Assembly: GCA_964605385.1 (NCBI GenBank) | Contig: CAZSCK010000003.1 | Coordinates: 1-63,283 of the forward strand | DNA: 63,283 nt | Reading direction: 5' to 3' | Source of the DNA: JAGLTQ01 sp964605385 | GTDB taxonomy: Bacteria; Pseudomonadota; Gammaproteobacteria; UBA6429; Thiohalophilaceae | Shown: one piece after another, positions 25,315-34,828 of the stretch | Position numbering within the stretch: the stretch's first letter is position 1 | Layout of the letters: every line of letters starts with the position of its first letter | Translations under genes and position numbers: made by a program | Notes under the pieces: model-generated | Seen by the model: the letters and a program-made list of their open reading frames with translations, nothing else | The model's database searches: none | Told to the model about the DNA's origin: nothing

Positions 25315-26922
25315 ATGGCAAAGAAGAAAAATCGTACCCTTCATCCAGATGAACCGTTATTACATGCGGATCACTCTCGTCCAGTAACACGACGTGAATT
25401 TATTAGTCAGGGATTTGTAGCGGGTTCAGGAGCAGTACTAGGGCCATCAATGTTGAGTATGTTTGTTGGTACAAAGCAGGCACATGCCTTGTCTCAGGAT
25501 CTAACTGATTTAAAAGATCCTGCTATATGTAATATTGTTGCTGGTGCAGGTAAAATTCCTTTCATTTGTTTTGATCTTGCTGGTGGAGCAAACTTTGCTG
25601 GTTCGAATGTGTTGGTTGGCGGCCAAGATGGTATTCAAGACTCTCTAACTTCAGCAGGTTACAGCAAGCTGGGTATTCCCGGAGACAAACTTCCTGATTT
25701 TGCTACGAATGCTAATGTGAATACTGATTTAGGCATTCCTTTTCATGCTGACAGCTCGTTGTTAGCAGGTATTCAAATGCGTTTTACTAATACGAATAAC
25801 GTCAATGGTGCGGTTATTCCTGCGCGTTCAGATAATGATACCAGTAACAACCCACATAATCCGATGTATGGAATTAATAAAGCAGGAGCTCGTGGAGAAT
25901 TATTAACGCTGATTGGTTCTCGTAATTCTATTTCTGGTGGCAATTCAATGGCTCCGGCTTCGATGATTGATTTGTCTGTTTTACCTACCAAAATTGATCG
26001 CCCTAATGATACCGATGGTTTAGTTGACACAGGCCAGCTTGCTGCTGACATGGGTTTGGATAATGCGACACGAGTCATGGAATCTATCCAACGTATCAGT
26101 AAAAATAAAATGGATAAAATGCAAACAAATCCATTAAATAGCCCTGATCTGGATGATGCTGAAATTAAAAAACAGGTGGACTGCGCTTATGTAAAAAGTG
26201 CGGATATAGTGGAAAGATTCGGTACCCCTGGCGCCCTAAGCTCGTATCCTTATGATGCAGCAACACAACCTAATGGTGATCCAGATATGGTTGGCATCTT
26301 CACTACTGCAGAGATTGCTGATTCAGGTGGTGACAGAGAATTTCGTAAAACAGCTGCTGTTATGAAAATGGTTTTGAGCGGTAATGCTGGTGCCGGAACC
26401 ATTACCATGGGGGGCTATGATTACCATACGGGTAATCGAACGACAGGTGATGCACGAGACTTACGCGCCGGTCAATGTATAGGTGCATGTTTAGCGTATG
26501 CTGAAGCACTCGGTAAACCTTTAATGATTTATGTTTGCAGTGATGGTTCCGTAGCAAGTAACGGTACGCCTGACGATGCTGCTGGTGGCAAGTTAGTTTG
26601 GACGGGGGACAACTCTTCCACAGCTTGTTCATTTTTTCTGGTTTTCAAACCTGGTGCTGGTCGTCCTGTTTTATTTGCTTCAGGTAGTGATGGTTTAACC
26701 GCTGCTCAGCACCAGCAATTAGGTTGGTTCCGGCCTGATGCTTCAGTTGAAACAAGTGCAACACCAGCTGCAAATAATGTAAATTTATTAGTAGAAACTG
26801 TTGTATTGAATTACATGGCTTTACATGGGGAGCAAGGGCAATTTACTGCTAAATTTCCAAACCATGGTCTTGGTGATACTGCGAAGCTAGATCGTATGAC
26901 TGCATTTGAAGCTATAATATAG
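25315..26922 (+). CDS. Tat-exported DUF1501-like protein
   Basis: 535 residues. A twin-arginine signal (TR26R27EFISQGFVAGSGAVLG, cleavage near AHA at about 59) shows folded export. The mature part resembles DUF1501 proteins, often encoded beside haem proteins of the families upstream: FICFDLAGGANFAGSNVLVG, NPHNPMYGI, GGYDYHTGNRTTGDARDLRA and GKLVWTGDNSS. The His/Asp-rich segments may bind metal, as in the related sulfatase/phosphatase fold (inference). AAGGAAG is a good ribosome-binding site. It ends the plus-strand redox set and converges on apbE. Confidence 0.72.
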   Translation: MAKKKNRTLHPDEPLLHADHSRPVTRREFISQGFVAGSGAVLGPSMLSMFVGTKQAHALSQDLTDLKDPAICNIVAGAGKIPFICFDLAGGANFAGSNVLVGGQDGIQDSLTSAGYSKLGIPGDKLPDFATNANVNTDLGIPFHADSSLLAGIQMRFTNTNNVNGAVIPARSDNDTSNNPHNPMYGINKAGARGELLTLIGSRNSISGGNSMAPASMIDLSVLPTKIDRPNDTDGLVDTGQLAADMGLDNATRVMESIQRISKNKMDKMQTNPLNSPDLDDAEIKKQVDCAYVKSADIVERFGTPGALSSYPYDAATQPNGDPDMVGIFTTAEIADSGGDREFRKTAAVMKMVLSGNAGAGTITMGGYDYHTGNRTTGDARDLRAGQCIGACLAYAEALGKPLMIYVCSDGSVASNGTPDDAAGGKLVWTGDNSSTACSFFLVFKPGAGRPVLFASGSDGLTAAQHQQLGWFRPDASVETSATPAANNVNLLVETVVLNYMALHGEQGQFTAKFPNHGLGDTAKLDRMTAFEAII

Positions 26923-26939
26923 CTGTAGTTAACGGAACC

Positions 26940-26955
26940 ATATCAAATTTGATAT
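26940..26955. other. 16-bp perfect palindrome between convergent genes
   Basis: ATATCAAATTTGATAT lies between the stop of the Tat-exported protein gene and the stop of apbE. It overlaps an FNR-like 9/10 match (26949-26962). Being between two gene ends, it is more likely a weak two-way termination or structural element than a promoter site. Confidence 0.35.
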
Positions 26956-26958
26956 AAA

Positions 26959-27963
26959 TCATTGTGCAGGTTGTAAACCTGTACTGTAATGCATAAGGCC
27001 ATTGTTATCGATAATAATGGCTTCTGTATTTGGTAAAGTTGAAATCAATTTCATCCCTTTATTCAAGCCTAATATAAACACGGTTGTGGATAACGCATCT
27101 ACTGTCGTACTGTCTGAGCCTAAAATACTTACACTTCTTAATTCACGTGCTGAGTCGCCTGTACTGGGTTTTATAATATGATGGTGACGAATATTATCTT
27201 TTATAAAGTAACGTTCATAATCACCTGAAGTAGATATAGCCGTTTGGTCTAAAGGTAAAATAACCGCTGATTTATTTTTATTGCGAGGATGTCTTATACC
27301 AACATACCAGGGGCGGCCACCTTTATCGCCAATGATGCGAGTGTCACCACCTGCGGAAACCATGGCTTGGGTGATTCCATTTTTTTCTAATATCTTAATT
27401 GAATTATCAACCGCGTGGCCTTTTGCGATACCGCCTAAATCAATGCGTGTTCCTATTTGGGTGAAAAATATTGTTTTGTTCTTTTGATTTAATTTAATGT
27501 TTTTATAATTTATTTTATTTAAATTTTCAGTTATTTCTTTTGTTGTGGGTTTTAGTTTTTTTCGATAATCATAAAACTGTCCAACACTGGAAAAAGTTAT
27601 ATCAAAAGCGCCGTTAGACAGTTTAGAAATCTGGATTGATTTTTGAATTAAATTAAAAAGCTCTAAACTTATTTCAAGGGGATGCTTATCAGCTTGTTTG
27701 TTGATTAAACTCAACTCACTGTCTTTTTTGAAGGGACTCATAAGTGAGTCTATTCGTCGCATTTCAGTAAATACATGCTGGATATTTTTTTCAGCGATGA
27801 CTTTATCGGTATGCCATAATTCAACATGAATGGCTGTGCCCATAATGGCACGTTCAGCTTTGAACCATTCAGCATTAACAGTATGGTAATAAAGAGATAA
27901 AAACAGAAATACCAGGAATGATAATATTTGTTTTTCTTTTTTAAATATATGCATTTTTTTCAA
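26959..27963 (-). CDS. apbE: FAD:protein FMN transferase (ApbE)
   Basis: 334 residues. Signal peptide or membrane anchor (ILSFLVFLFLSLYYHTVNA, to about 32). Family motifs: IMGTAIHVELW, RIDSLMSPF..DSELS, DLGGIAKGHAVD, SAGGDTRIIG, AISTSGDYERYF, HHIIKPSTG and DALSTTVFILG. ApbE transfers FMN from FAD to a Thr/Ser of target proteins in the periplasm, with Mg. A target motif of the S/T-G-A-S/T type was looked for in the neighbouring exported proteins and not found. In other genomes, from memory, ApbE accompanies DUF3570/DUF4266/TlpA genes; here it lies 9 kb from them, beyond the redox set. Only 41 bp separate it from the divergent lipoprotein gene. Confidence 0.92.
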   Translation of the reverse strand: MKKMHIFKKEKQILSFLVFLFLSLYYHTVNAEWFKAERAIMGTAIHVELWHTDKVIAEKNIQHVFTEMRRIDSLMSPFKKDSELSLINKQADKHPLEISLELFNLIQKSIQISKLSNGAFDITFSSVGQFYDYRKKLKPTTKEITENLNKINYKNIKLNQKNKTIFFTQIGTRIDLGGIAKGHAVDNSIKILEKNGITQAMVSAGGDTRIIGDKGGRPWYVGIRHPRNKNKSAVILPLDQTAISTSGDYERYFIKDNIRHHHIIKPSTGDSARELRSVSILGSDSTTVDALSTTVFILGLNKGMKLISTLPNTEAIIIDNNGLMHYSTGLQPAQ

Positions 27964-28004
27964 TAAAATAATTATTTATTTGTATTTTTTACTATTATAT
28001 TAAG

Positions 28005-28439
28005 ATGATGAGAATAAAAGCAATATTATACCTTTTAATTGCGTTAAGTTCCTTGATGCTGTTTTCCTGCAATAAAAATAGTGATAAACACGCATTAAAT
28101 CAACGAATTGACGAGCTTGTTTATTTTATTGAACTACATAAAGAACAAGAGGTTAAAAATTATCTTACTAGTGATTTTTCTGTCGTTAAAAGGTTTAATA
28201 AAAAACAATTTTTTCTATTTATTCACAATCAATTGAAACGATATAAAAATATTTCTATTAACTTAATTAATAAAGAAATTAAACTTCATGAGTCGTATGC
28301 AGATGTAACTGCCGAAGTATTATTACTCGGCTCAAATGAATGGATACCTGAAAGAGGGCGAATGTATATTATTGTATCACGTTGGAAAATGGTAAAAGGG
28401 AACTGGATGATGAGCAATCTTCGATGGGAAATAAAGTGA
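28005..28439 (+). CDS. Small NTF2-like lipoprotein
   Basis: 144 residues. Lipobox LFSC22NKN after a short signal. The mature part has a helix-helix-strand pattern (RIDELVYFIELHKEQEVKNY, FIHNQLKRYKNISINLINKE) and ends WMMSNLRWEIK, which fits the SnoaL/NTF2-like small-lipoprotein type. No catalytic residues are evident. It is divergent from apbE across 41 bp, so the two may share control, and it could be a flavin-protein partner (inference). Confidence 0.65.
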   Translation: MMRIKAILYLLIALSSLMLFSCNKNSDKHALNQRIDELVYFIELHKEQEVKNYLTSDFSVVKRFNKKQFFLFIHNQLKRYKNISINLINKEIKLHESYADVTAEVLLLGSNEWIPERGRMYIIVSRWKMVKGNWMMSNLRWEIK

Positions 28440-28886
28440 AGTAACACCAGCAAATTTAGTTCGCATGCTCACATAAATAATGCATATAGATCTAACCTGT
28501 TATTCGTAGGGAAATGCCCTCGTTATTTATCATAAATAATTATGTTGATATGTGGAACCTACTCTGATATTGACTAAATATTCTTAATTTTAAATAATAT
28601 TGTTTAAATAGTGAACTAGCGCACAAATTTTAACTGTTTAATAAAAAGTACCAATATTTATAAATACATAACTTCAAGTATTTATAAATAATGCCGATAG
28701 ATTCCATATATCAAAGGGATATAGTGTTAGTCTGACGATGTTCAATATGCAGTGTTTTGACCGCTACCCAATTAAATTCGCAAGTGTAGTCTAATGCTAC
28801 ATTTCGGATGAGATGATGTTATGAACTCTGACCTCAAGGCTTTTTATCAATGGGGGTTGTATTTAATCTGGAACCGGATATTTAAT
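28440..28886. promoter_or_regulatory. Intergenic region upstream of cluster B with repeated AT palindromes
   Basis: 447 bp without a convincing gene; an in-frame upstream ATG at 28821 belongs to a less likely start of the next gene. It holds two copies of the palindrome TATTTATAAATA (28655-28666 and 28679-28690) and a related one, TTATTTATCATAAATAA (28523-28539). A small GGG/CCC hairpin lies at 28509-28519 and TGTAG-N7-CTACA near 28785. Together they look like operator DNA for cluster B, but no clear -35/-10 pair could be fixed. Confidence 0.4.
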
Positions 28887-29402
28887 ATGAACAAGATTCA
28901 AGCAGCATTTGCTGGAATTATTTTACTGTTAATCCCCTTCTCTTGTTGGTCGGCTAATTTGTCTCGGGAGCAAATTAAAGGGCTTGATGAACAGGTTCAG
29001 GAAATTAAAAAAGATGTGCTTGCTATTTCAGCAGAGCTTCAACTTTTAGAAGAAAAGTTATTATATCCATCAACCAGCCAGGTTTCACTTTTTGTCTCGC
29101 TGGAAAAAGAAAGCAGCTATATTCCAGATGCAGTGCAAATCAAAATTGATGGTAAAAAAGTTGCACATCATATCTATAGCTTTAAGGAAGTTGATGCGTT
29201 ATATCGAGGTGGAGTTCAGCGGATTTACACTGGCAACATTCGTGGTGGTAATCATCAATTGGACATTAGTGTTATCGGTAAATACGCTGGCAGTAAAGTC
29301 AAACAAAAAACAACATACACCATTAAGAAAGGTGTCGGACCAAAGCTGGTAGAAATACGTTTAGGTTCCGGGGGCTCTGCAATTAAAATTAAAGATCGCT
29401 AA
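28887..29402 (+). CDS. Periplasmic coiled-coil plus beta-domain protein (cluster B)
   Basis: 171 residues from ATG 28887; the frame opens at 28821, but only the later Met gives a proper signal peptide (MNKIQAAFAGIILLLIPFSC, cleavage after SA). Then comes a coiled coil (LDEQVQEIKKDVLAISAELQ) and a beta-rich domain (IKIDGKKVAHHIYSF, YRGGVQRIYTGNIRGGNHQL) with terminal LVEIRLG. It is the counterpart of the protein at 14364, in the same first position of the nine-gene block. Three bases separate it from the next gene. Function unknown; likely a periplasmic structural part. Confidence 0.78.
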   Translation: MNKIQAAFAGIILLLIPFSCWSANLSREQIKGLDEQVQEIKKDVLAISAELQLLEEKLLYPSTSQVSLFVSLEKESSYIPDAVQIKIDGKKVAHHIYSFKEVDALYRGGVQRIYTGNIRGGNHQLDISVIGKYAGSKVKQKTTYTIKKGVGPKLVEIRLGSGGSAIKIKDR

Positions 29403-29405
29403 ATT

Positions 29406-31376
29406 GTGTTTCAACGAATTATCATTTTAATAGGTATTGTTCTTTCTACCTCTGCATTATCTAAAGATGCAACACTGGCTAAAAAGGATCTCTTTTTCAG
29501 CGAGGGACTATATTATGCTTATCAAGAGCAGTATTTTGATGCGATCAGTAAAATAGATGCTGAGCTTGCTCAATATTATGGCCTGGATGAACCTGAACTT
29601 AATTCACTTCATTTTTACCTGAATCATGCAGAATTTTCTATTGGTGATTTCGAATTGTATTATCGCATGCACAATCGGGCAGGACGGGCGATTAAATCGG
29701 TGCTTGAAGGTGACGTTGAGGATACCGTTCGAAATGATGCAGCTTACCGTCTGGCAAAAATTTATCATCAAAAACAACAGCCGATAAATGCATTACATAC
29801 AATACAACGTATTAAAGGCGAAGTTCCAGATAAAATAAAATATGATCTTGAGTTATTAAAAGCTCAAATCTACATTTCAAATGCAAAATTTACTGATGCC
29901 ATTAAATTACTTAACAACATAGAAAATGAATCTGCGGTAGAGGGTTATGCAAGTTATAACCTGGCGATTGCCTATATTGGCAACAATGAAACAGAAAAAG
30001 GAATTCTGCAACTCGATAAAACGGGACAAATAAACTCAAACGATAAAGCAGTATTAGCGATACGAGATAAAGCGAACCTTGTTCTCGGATATAAATTAAT
30101 AGAGAACGAGCAGCCAGTACGGGCAAAGAAGTATTTTGAGCGTATTCGACTCGGTGGGCCTTTTTCAAACAGGGCGTTGCTAGGCGCAGGTTGGGCTGCA
30201 GTATCAGCTGAAAAATATAAACAAGCGATTGTACCGTGGACTCTTCTTTCTAAAAGAAATGTAACAAATCAATCCGTTCAGGAAGTCTTGTTAGGCTTGC
30301 CTTTTGCTTATGGCAAGCTTGAAGTTCATGGTAAAGCCGCAGTTCTGTATGGCAAAGCATTAGATGCTTACAGTAAAGAACTTAAAAAGCTGGATAATTC
30401 TATAAAAAATATTCGTGAGGGTAAGTTTTTAGAAGCGGTGATTAGAGAAGAATATAAAAAAGATAAAAACTGGTTAATTAATTTGCGTAACCTGCCTGAT
30501 GCCCCTGAAACACATTATTTAATGCAATTATTAGCTTCGAATGATTTTCAGGAATCGTTAAAGAATTATTTTGATTTGGATGACTTAGGGAAAAAAATAA
30601 GTTCCTGGGATGGTTACCTCGATTCCTATACTGAAACTATTAATCACCGTAAAAATTATTACACTCCATTATTCCCGGCTATGCAGGATAAGTTTCGTTT
30701 ACTTGATTCAAGAATGAAACTCAGATTAGCTCAACGAAAAAAAATAGCTGGTCGTTTAAATAAAATGTTAATTTCACCACGGCCGGATTATCTGGCAAAA
30801 GTTAATGAACGTATCGCGTTAAATAATATTTATGCAATTGAAAAAAAATATAAAAAAAGTAAAAGTTTAAATTCATCGGATATTAAATCACGTATAAGTC
30901 GGTTGAAGGGGGTTATTAAATGGAATATAGAAACAGAGTATCAGGAAAGATTTACCGAGGCAGATAAAAATCTCCGTTTACTTAATCAGCATATTGATGA
31001 GCTGGATAAGAGATACCGCTCATTTGTTAGAACCCGACAAGCTGCAACGCAGAGCTTTATTGGTTATGACGATCAAATCCGTCAACTTAAAAATCGTATT
31101 CGATTTGCTGATGAAAAAATAAAGTTATTACTTGCAAGGCAAGGTCATATGCTGGAATTAATGTCAATTAATGAGTTAGAAAACAGACGTAAACGTATTG
31201 AAGAATTACAAATAAAAGCAAGGTTCTCAGTCGCTGAAAGTTATGATCGGGCGGTTAAAAAGCAACAAAATATTGAATTAGAACGAGAAAAACAAGAGAT
31301 ATTAAAAAAACAGCCAAAAGTTAATCCTGAATTTAATACAAATGAACCGAAAAAAGGTGATGGTAATAAGTCATGA
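29406..31376 (+). CDS. Periplasmic TPR protein (cluster B)
   Basis: 656 residues starting at GTG 29406. Signal peptide (RIIILIGIVLSTSALS). TPR-like repeats fill the first 350 residues (SEGLYYAYQEQYFDAISKID, AAYRLAKIYHQKQQPINALHT, EGYASYNLAIAYIGNNETEK). The C-terminal 280 residues are charged and coiled-coil-like. Same size and order as the protein at 12438, with the YQEQYF motif and the ERIRLGGPFSNRALLGAGWA/KVRLKGPLSAKALLGIGWA segments clearly related. Its stop overlaps the start of the large TPR lipoprotein gene (ATGA). Confidence 0.82.
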   Translation: MFQRIIILIGIVLSTSALSKDATLAKKDLFFSEGLYYAYQEQYFDAISKIDAELAQYYGLDEPELNSLHFYLNHAEFSIGDFELYYRMHNRAGRAIKSVLEGDVEDTVRNDAAYRLAKIYHQKQQPINALHTIQRIKGEVPDKIKYDLELLKAQIYISNAKFTDAIKLLNNIENESAVEGYASYNLAIAYIGNNETEKGILQLDKTGQINSNDKAVLAIRDKANLVLGYKLIENEQPVRAKKYFERIRLGGPFSNRALLGAGWAAVSAEKYKQAIVPWTLLSKRNVTNQSVQEVLLGLPFAYGKLEVHGKAAVLYGKALDAYSKELKKLDNSIKNIREGKFLEAVIREEYKKDKNWLINLRNLPDAPETHYLMQLLASNDFQESLKNYFDLDDLGKKISSWDGYLDSYTETINHRKNYYTPLFPAMQDKFRLLDSRMKLRLAQRKKIAGRLNKMLISPRPDYLAKVNERIALNNIYAIEKKYKKSKSLNSSDIKSRISRLKGVIKWNIETEYQERFTEADKNLRLLNQHIDELDKRYRSFVRTRQAATQSFIGYDDQIRQLKNRIRFADEKIKLLLARQGHMLELMSINELENRRKRIEELQIKARFSVAESYDRAVKKQQNIELEREKQEILKKQPKVNPEFNTNEPKKGDGNKS

Positions 31377-34300
31377 ATTTAAAGCGACTGTTATTGATGC
31401 CTGTTTTTTTGCTATTAAGTGCTTGTGCTCTGGATGAACATGGAACCATTGCTGATTTACGTGATGTTGATATTGAAATTGTAGATACTCACATCGAAGG
31501 TGGCCTGGAAAAAGCCATGAAAAGCTATCAACAATTTCTTGAGCAAACCCCTGAATCTGCAAGAACCCCCGATGCAATTCGTCGACTTGCAGATCTGAAT
31601 ATAGAAAAAGAATATGGTGTTATTAGTGAAGATGAAACAAAAAAACCGCTAAAACAAAAAGAAATACTACAAGTGGAAAAAGTAGCGGATAACTCTCTCG
31701 CTAAACTTGGTTCGACGAAAACCCCCAGTGAAATTGCCGACCTGAAATCTGAATCTACCCGACAGTTTGAGAAAAGAGCCGCGGCTCAGGAAAAACTTAA
31801 AACAGCGAAAAGTGCTGCAATTATTCCATTACCTAACGGAAAAAATATCGATGATTTGCAAACAGCGGGTGCTAAAAAAGCAATAAAACTTTATAAAAAA
31901 TTACTTATTCAGTTCCCTCTGTATGAGTATAAAGATCAGGTACTTTACCAATTGTCACGTGCTTATGAAGAAGTTGGCCAGGTAGAGCAAGCGATGAAAG
32001 TGATGAATCGCTTAATCAGAGAATACCCAGGTTCACGTCATTTTTCTGAAGTACAGTTTCGACGAGCCGAATACTTCTTTACCCGTAAGAAGTTTTTAGA
32101 TGCAGAAGATGCTTACAAATCTATAATTAAAATAGGTAAGGGAACCGAGTTTTATGAATTAGCTTTGTACAAACAAGGTTGGACATTTTATAAGCAGGAC
32201 TTGTATGAGGATGCGCTTAATCATTTTATTGCGTTACTCGATCATAAAGTTAGTATTGGTTATGATTTTTCACAAAAAGATAATTTATCAGAAAAAAAAC
32301 GGGTTGATGATACCTTTCGGGTAATAAGTTTAAGTTTCTCTAATCTCGGGGGCGCTGATACGGTTATTTCATATTTTAAAAAAATTGGTCCTAAAAGTTA
32401 TGAAAGTGATATTTACAGCTTTTTAGCGGAGTTTTATTTGGTTAAACGTCGTTATAGTGATGCAGCATTAACCTACAAAGCTTTTATTGATAATAACCAA
32501 TATCACAGGCTTGCTCCTCATTTTAGTATGAGAATTATTGATATATACCATAAAGGGCATTTTCCCAAGCTTGTTATTGAAGCGAAAAAATATTACGCCT
32601 CCGCTTATGGAGTAAAGGAAGATTATTGGAAATATTACAATATTAAAGAACACCCTGATGTGGTTAAGTTTTTAAAGACCAATATTATTGATTTAGCGAA
32701 TCATTATCATGCGGTATATCAGGATTATCGTTATCGCAGTAAAAAGAAACAAAGCTTTAAAGAGGCATCTCACTGGTATAAACAGTTTCTTTTATCCTTT
32801 CCTAAAGACACTTTGTCTTCCGGAATTAATTACCAACTTGCGGATTTATATTTGGAAAATAAGGACTTTTTTGCCGCTGCAATTGAATATGAAAAAACAG
32901 CTTATAAATATCCACTCAATAATAAGTCATCAAAAGCAGGTTATGCTGCTGTTTATGCATATCGAGAGCATTTAAAACGAGTTTCTCAACATCAAAAAAG
33001 AAAAGTTAAACGTGAAGTTATTCGTATTTCGTTAACTTTTGTTGATGTGTTCCCGAAACATAAAAAGGCTGCTGTGATACTGACTTCTGCCGCTGATAAT
33101 CTTTATGAAATGAAAGATTTCCAGTTAGCGATTAACACTGCACATCAACTGATCAAAAAGTATCCAAAATCTAAACAATCACTTCGCCGTTCAGCCTGGC
33201 TGGTAATTGCCTATTCTTCATTTGATCTTCTTAAATTTAAAGATTCAGAATTGGCATATATTAATGTGTTAAAAATGCCAAGTAAAAATAAATCTTTACG
33301 TAAAAAGCTAATAGAGAATCTAGCTGCATCTGTTTATAAACAGGGTGAAGTCGCAAATAAATTATCTAAATTCAGAGTTGCCGCCGATCATTTTTTAAGA
33401 ATAAAAAAATTAGCACCGGGTTCAAAGATTCTCTCTACTGCTGAATATGATGCAGCAACAGCGCTGATAAAATTAAAAGACTGGCCAAAAGCCGCAGCGG
33501 TATTAATTGCGTTTAGAAAAACATACCCAAAGCATAAATTTCAGACTGAAGTCACTAAAAAAATTGCTTATGTATATAGAGAAGATAAAAAATATTTACA
33601 AGCAGCAAATGAATTCGAGCGTATTTTTGCGCAGGCTAAAACTCGTACTATTCAGCGTGAGTCCTTGCAAATTGCCGCTGAGCTGTATAAAAAAATACCA
33701 GATAAAAAAAATACCTTACGTATATATAAGCGTTATGTGAAATATTTCCCCAAGCCACTTGAGGAAGCTCTCGAAATACATGCAAGTATTGCTGAACTTT
33801 ATAAAGAAAATAATGAGCATAAAAAACATTTAAAAACACTTAAATATATTATTAAAGCTGATGCGAAAGCAGGATCGGCAAGAACAGAACGTACCCGTTA
33901 CCTGGCTGGTATTGCTTCTTTAACAATTATTGAGCCAATATATGATCAGCTTGTGGCGATAAAACTTAAGCGACCATTTAAACGTAATTTAGCGAAAAAG
34001 AAAAAGAAGCTGAAAAGAAATATTCGTAAATATAATAAGCTGGTCGATTACCATGTTGGTGATGTAACGGCGGCAGCGACATATTATATCGCTGAAACTT
34101 ATTATCACTTTAGCCGGGCATTATTAGAATCTGAGCGTCCGAAAAAACTTAATGAACTTGAATTGGAACAATATAATTTAATTCTTGAGGATCAGGCTTA
34201 CCCATTTGAGGAAAAGGGCATCAATATTCACAAGAAAAACCTGGAGTTGCTCTCAGCCGGTGTTTACAGCAAATGGATTGAAAAAAGTTTAGCGAAATTG

Positions 34301-34489
34301 GCGACGTTGGTACCTGGACGCTACGCTAAATCTGAGTTGAGTACCGGTGTTATAGACTCGATAATGCAATATCAATATGAATTAGACGATATTTCAAACG
34401 AAGCAGAGAAAATTGCTTCTGAAAAGGGCCAGTCCAGGCCAAATAACACAGAAAATACACCATCTGAATCAGGAAAACAGACTAAATAG
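31373..34489 (+). CDS. Large TPR outer-membrane lipoprotein (cluster B)
   Basis: 1038 residues. Lipobox LLSAC18ALD. A Lys/Glu linker (about 75-145) precedes a long TPR region (AIKLYKKLLIQFPLYEYKDQ, AEDAYKSIIKIGKG and many more). The C-terminal segment AATYYIAETYYHFSRALLES, RPKKLN, QYN and EDQAYPFEEKGINIH is almost the same as in the cluster A protein, followed by an extra tail of about 45 Glu/Asn-rich residues. It probably anchors in the outer membrane and spans periplasm. Translationally coupled to the gene before it; a candidate terminator follows 35 bp after the stop. Confidence 0.86.
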   Translation: MNLKRLLLMPVFLLLSACALDEHGTIADLRDVDIEIVDTHIEGGLEKAMKSYQQFLEQTPESARTPDAIRRLADLNIEKEYGVISEDETKKPLKQKEILQVEKVADNSLAKLGSTKTPSEIADLKSESTRQFEKRAAAQEKLKTAKSAAIIPLPNGKNIDDLQTAGAKKAIKLYKKLLIQFPLYEYKDQVLYQLSRAYEEVGQVEQAMKVMNRLIREYPGSRHFSEVQFRRAEYFFTRKKFLDAEDAYKSIIKIGKGTEFYELALYKQGWTFYKQDLYEDALNHFIALLDHKVSIGYDFSQKDNLSEKKRVDDTFRVISLSFSNLGGADTVISYFKKIGPKSYESDIYSFLAEFYLVKRRYSDAALTYKAFIDNNQYHRLAPHFSMRIIDIYHKGHFPKLVIEAKKYYASAYGVKEDYWKYYNIKEHPDVVKFLKTNIIDLANHYHAVYQDYRYRSKKKQSFKEASHWYKQFLLSFPKDTLSSGINYQLADLYLENKDFFAAAIEYEKTAYKYPLNNKSSKAGYAAVYAYREHLKRVSQHQKRKVKREVIRISLTFVDVFPKHKKAAVILTSAADNLYEMKDFQLAINTAHQLIKKYPKSKQSLRRSAWLVIAYSSFDLLKFKDSELAYINVLKMPSKNKSLRKKLIENLAASVYKQGEVANKLSKFRVAADHFLRIKKLAPGSKILSTAEYDAATALIKLKDWPKAAAVLIAFRKTYPKHKFQTEVTKKIAYVYREDKKYLQAANEFERIFAQAKTRTIQRESLQIAAELYKKIPDKKNTLRIYKRYVKYFPKPLEEALEIHASIAELYKENNEHKKHLKTLKYIIKADAKAGSARTERTRYLAGIASLTIIEPIYDQLVAIKLKRPFKRNLAKKKKKLKRNIRKYNKLVDYHVGDVTAAATYYIAETYYHFSRALLESERPKKLNELELEQYNLILEDQAYPFEEKGINIHKKNLELLSAGVYSKWIEKSLAKLATLVPGRYAKSELSTGVIDSIMQYQYELDDISNEAEKIASEKGQSRPNNTENTPSESGKQTK

Positions 34490-34828
34490 ATTTGCTTGAG
34501 TCTCAAAATAAATACGTATAAATAATCGGCTTATTCAAGCTGATTTTAAAGAATATCTTCAAATTGAAAGCCAGTTCACACTAGCGACTATATTAGTTAA
34601 AGCAATTCTATTTGTGACCGAAATATAGAGTGTCACCGCGTTGATGAGTGGAAAGAAATTAGTGACATATTTCTCATTAATAGCAATAAAATCATATATT
34701 TAGACGCTTGAGCTGATAAATAAGATAAACTTAATTAAGATTTAGAATTTAACGTTTAAGCGTAAAATATGCGTTTATTAGTGATTAACCAATAAAGTTG
34801 AATTAAATTCATTACCGCAAATATTATT
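34490..34828. promoter_or_regulatory. 339-bp intergenic region splitting cluster B
   Basis: No gene is seen. It contains a terminator-like hairpin near its start (34524-34547) and must carry a promoter for the six genes starting at 34829. I see AT-rich tracts but no clear -35/-10 pair. GTGAC...GTCAC (34615-34638) is an inverted repeat with too wide a spacer for a CRP site. In cluster A the equivalent junction is an 11-bp gene overlap. Confidence 0.5.
34524..34547 (+). terminator. Candidate intrinsic terminator
   Basis: AATCGGCTT (34524-34532) pairs with AAGCTGATT (34537-34545), one G-U wobble, loop ATTC, with TT following. It lies 35 bp after the stop of the large TPR lipoprotein gene. The T-run is short, so confidence is moderate. 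Confidence 0.5.

Noticed and set aside
26949..26962. FNR-like site TTGATATAAATCAT
   Set aside because: 9 of 10 match, but it lies over the stop codon of apbE between convergent genes, where no promoter is needed.
28821..28886. Upstream start of the cluster B coiled-coil protein
   Set aside because: It would put 22 residues before a complete signal peptide; the later ATG at 28887 fits export and matches the paralogue.
34615..34638. GTGAC...GTCAC inverted repeat as CRP site
   Set aside because: The spacer is 13-14 nt instead of 6 and the outer bases do not match.
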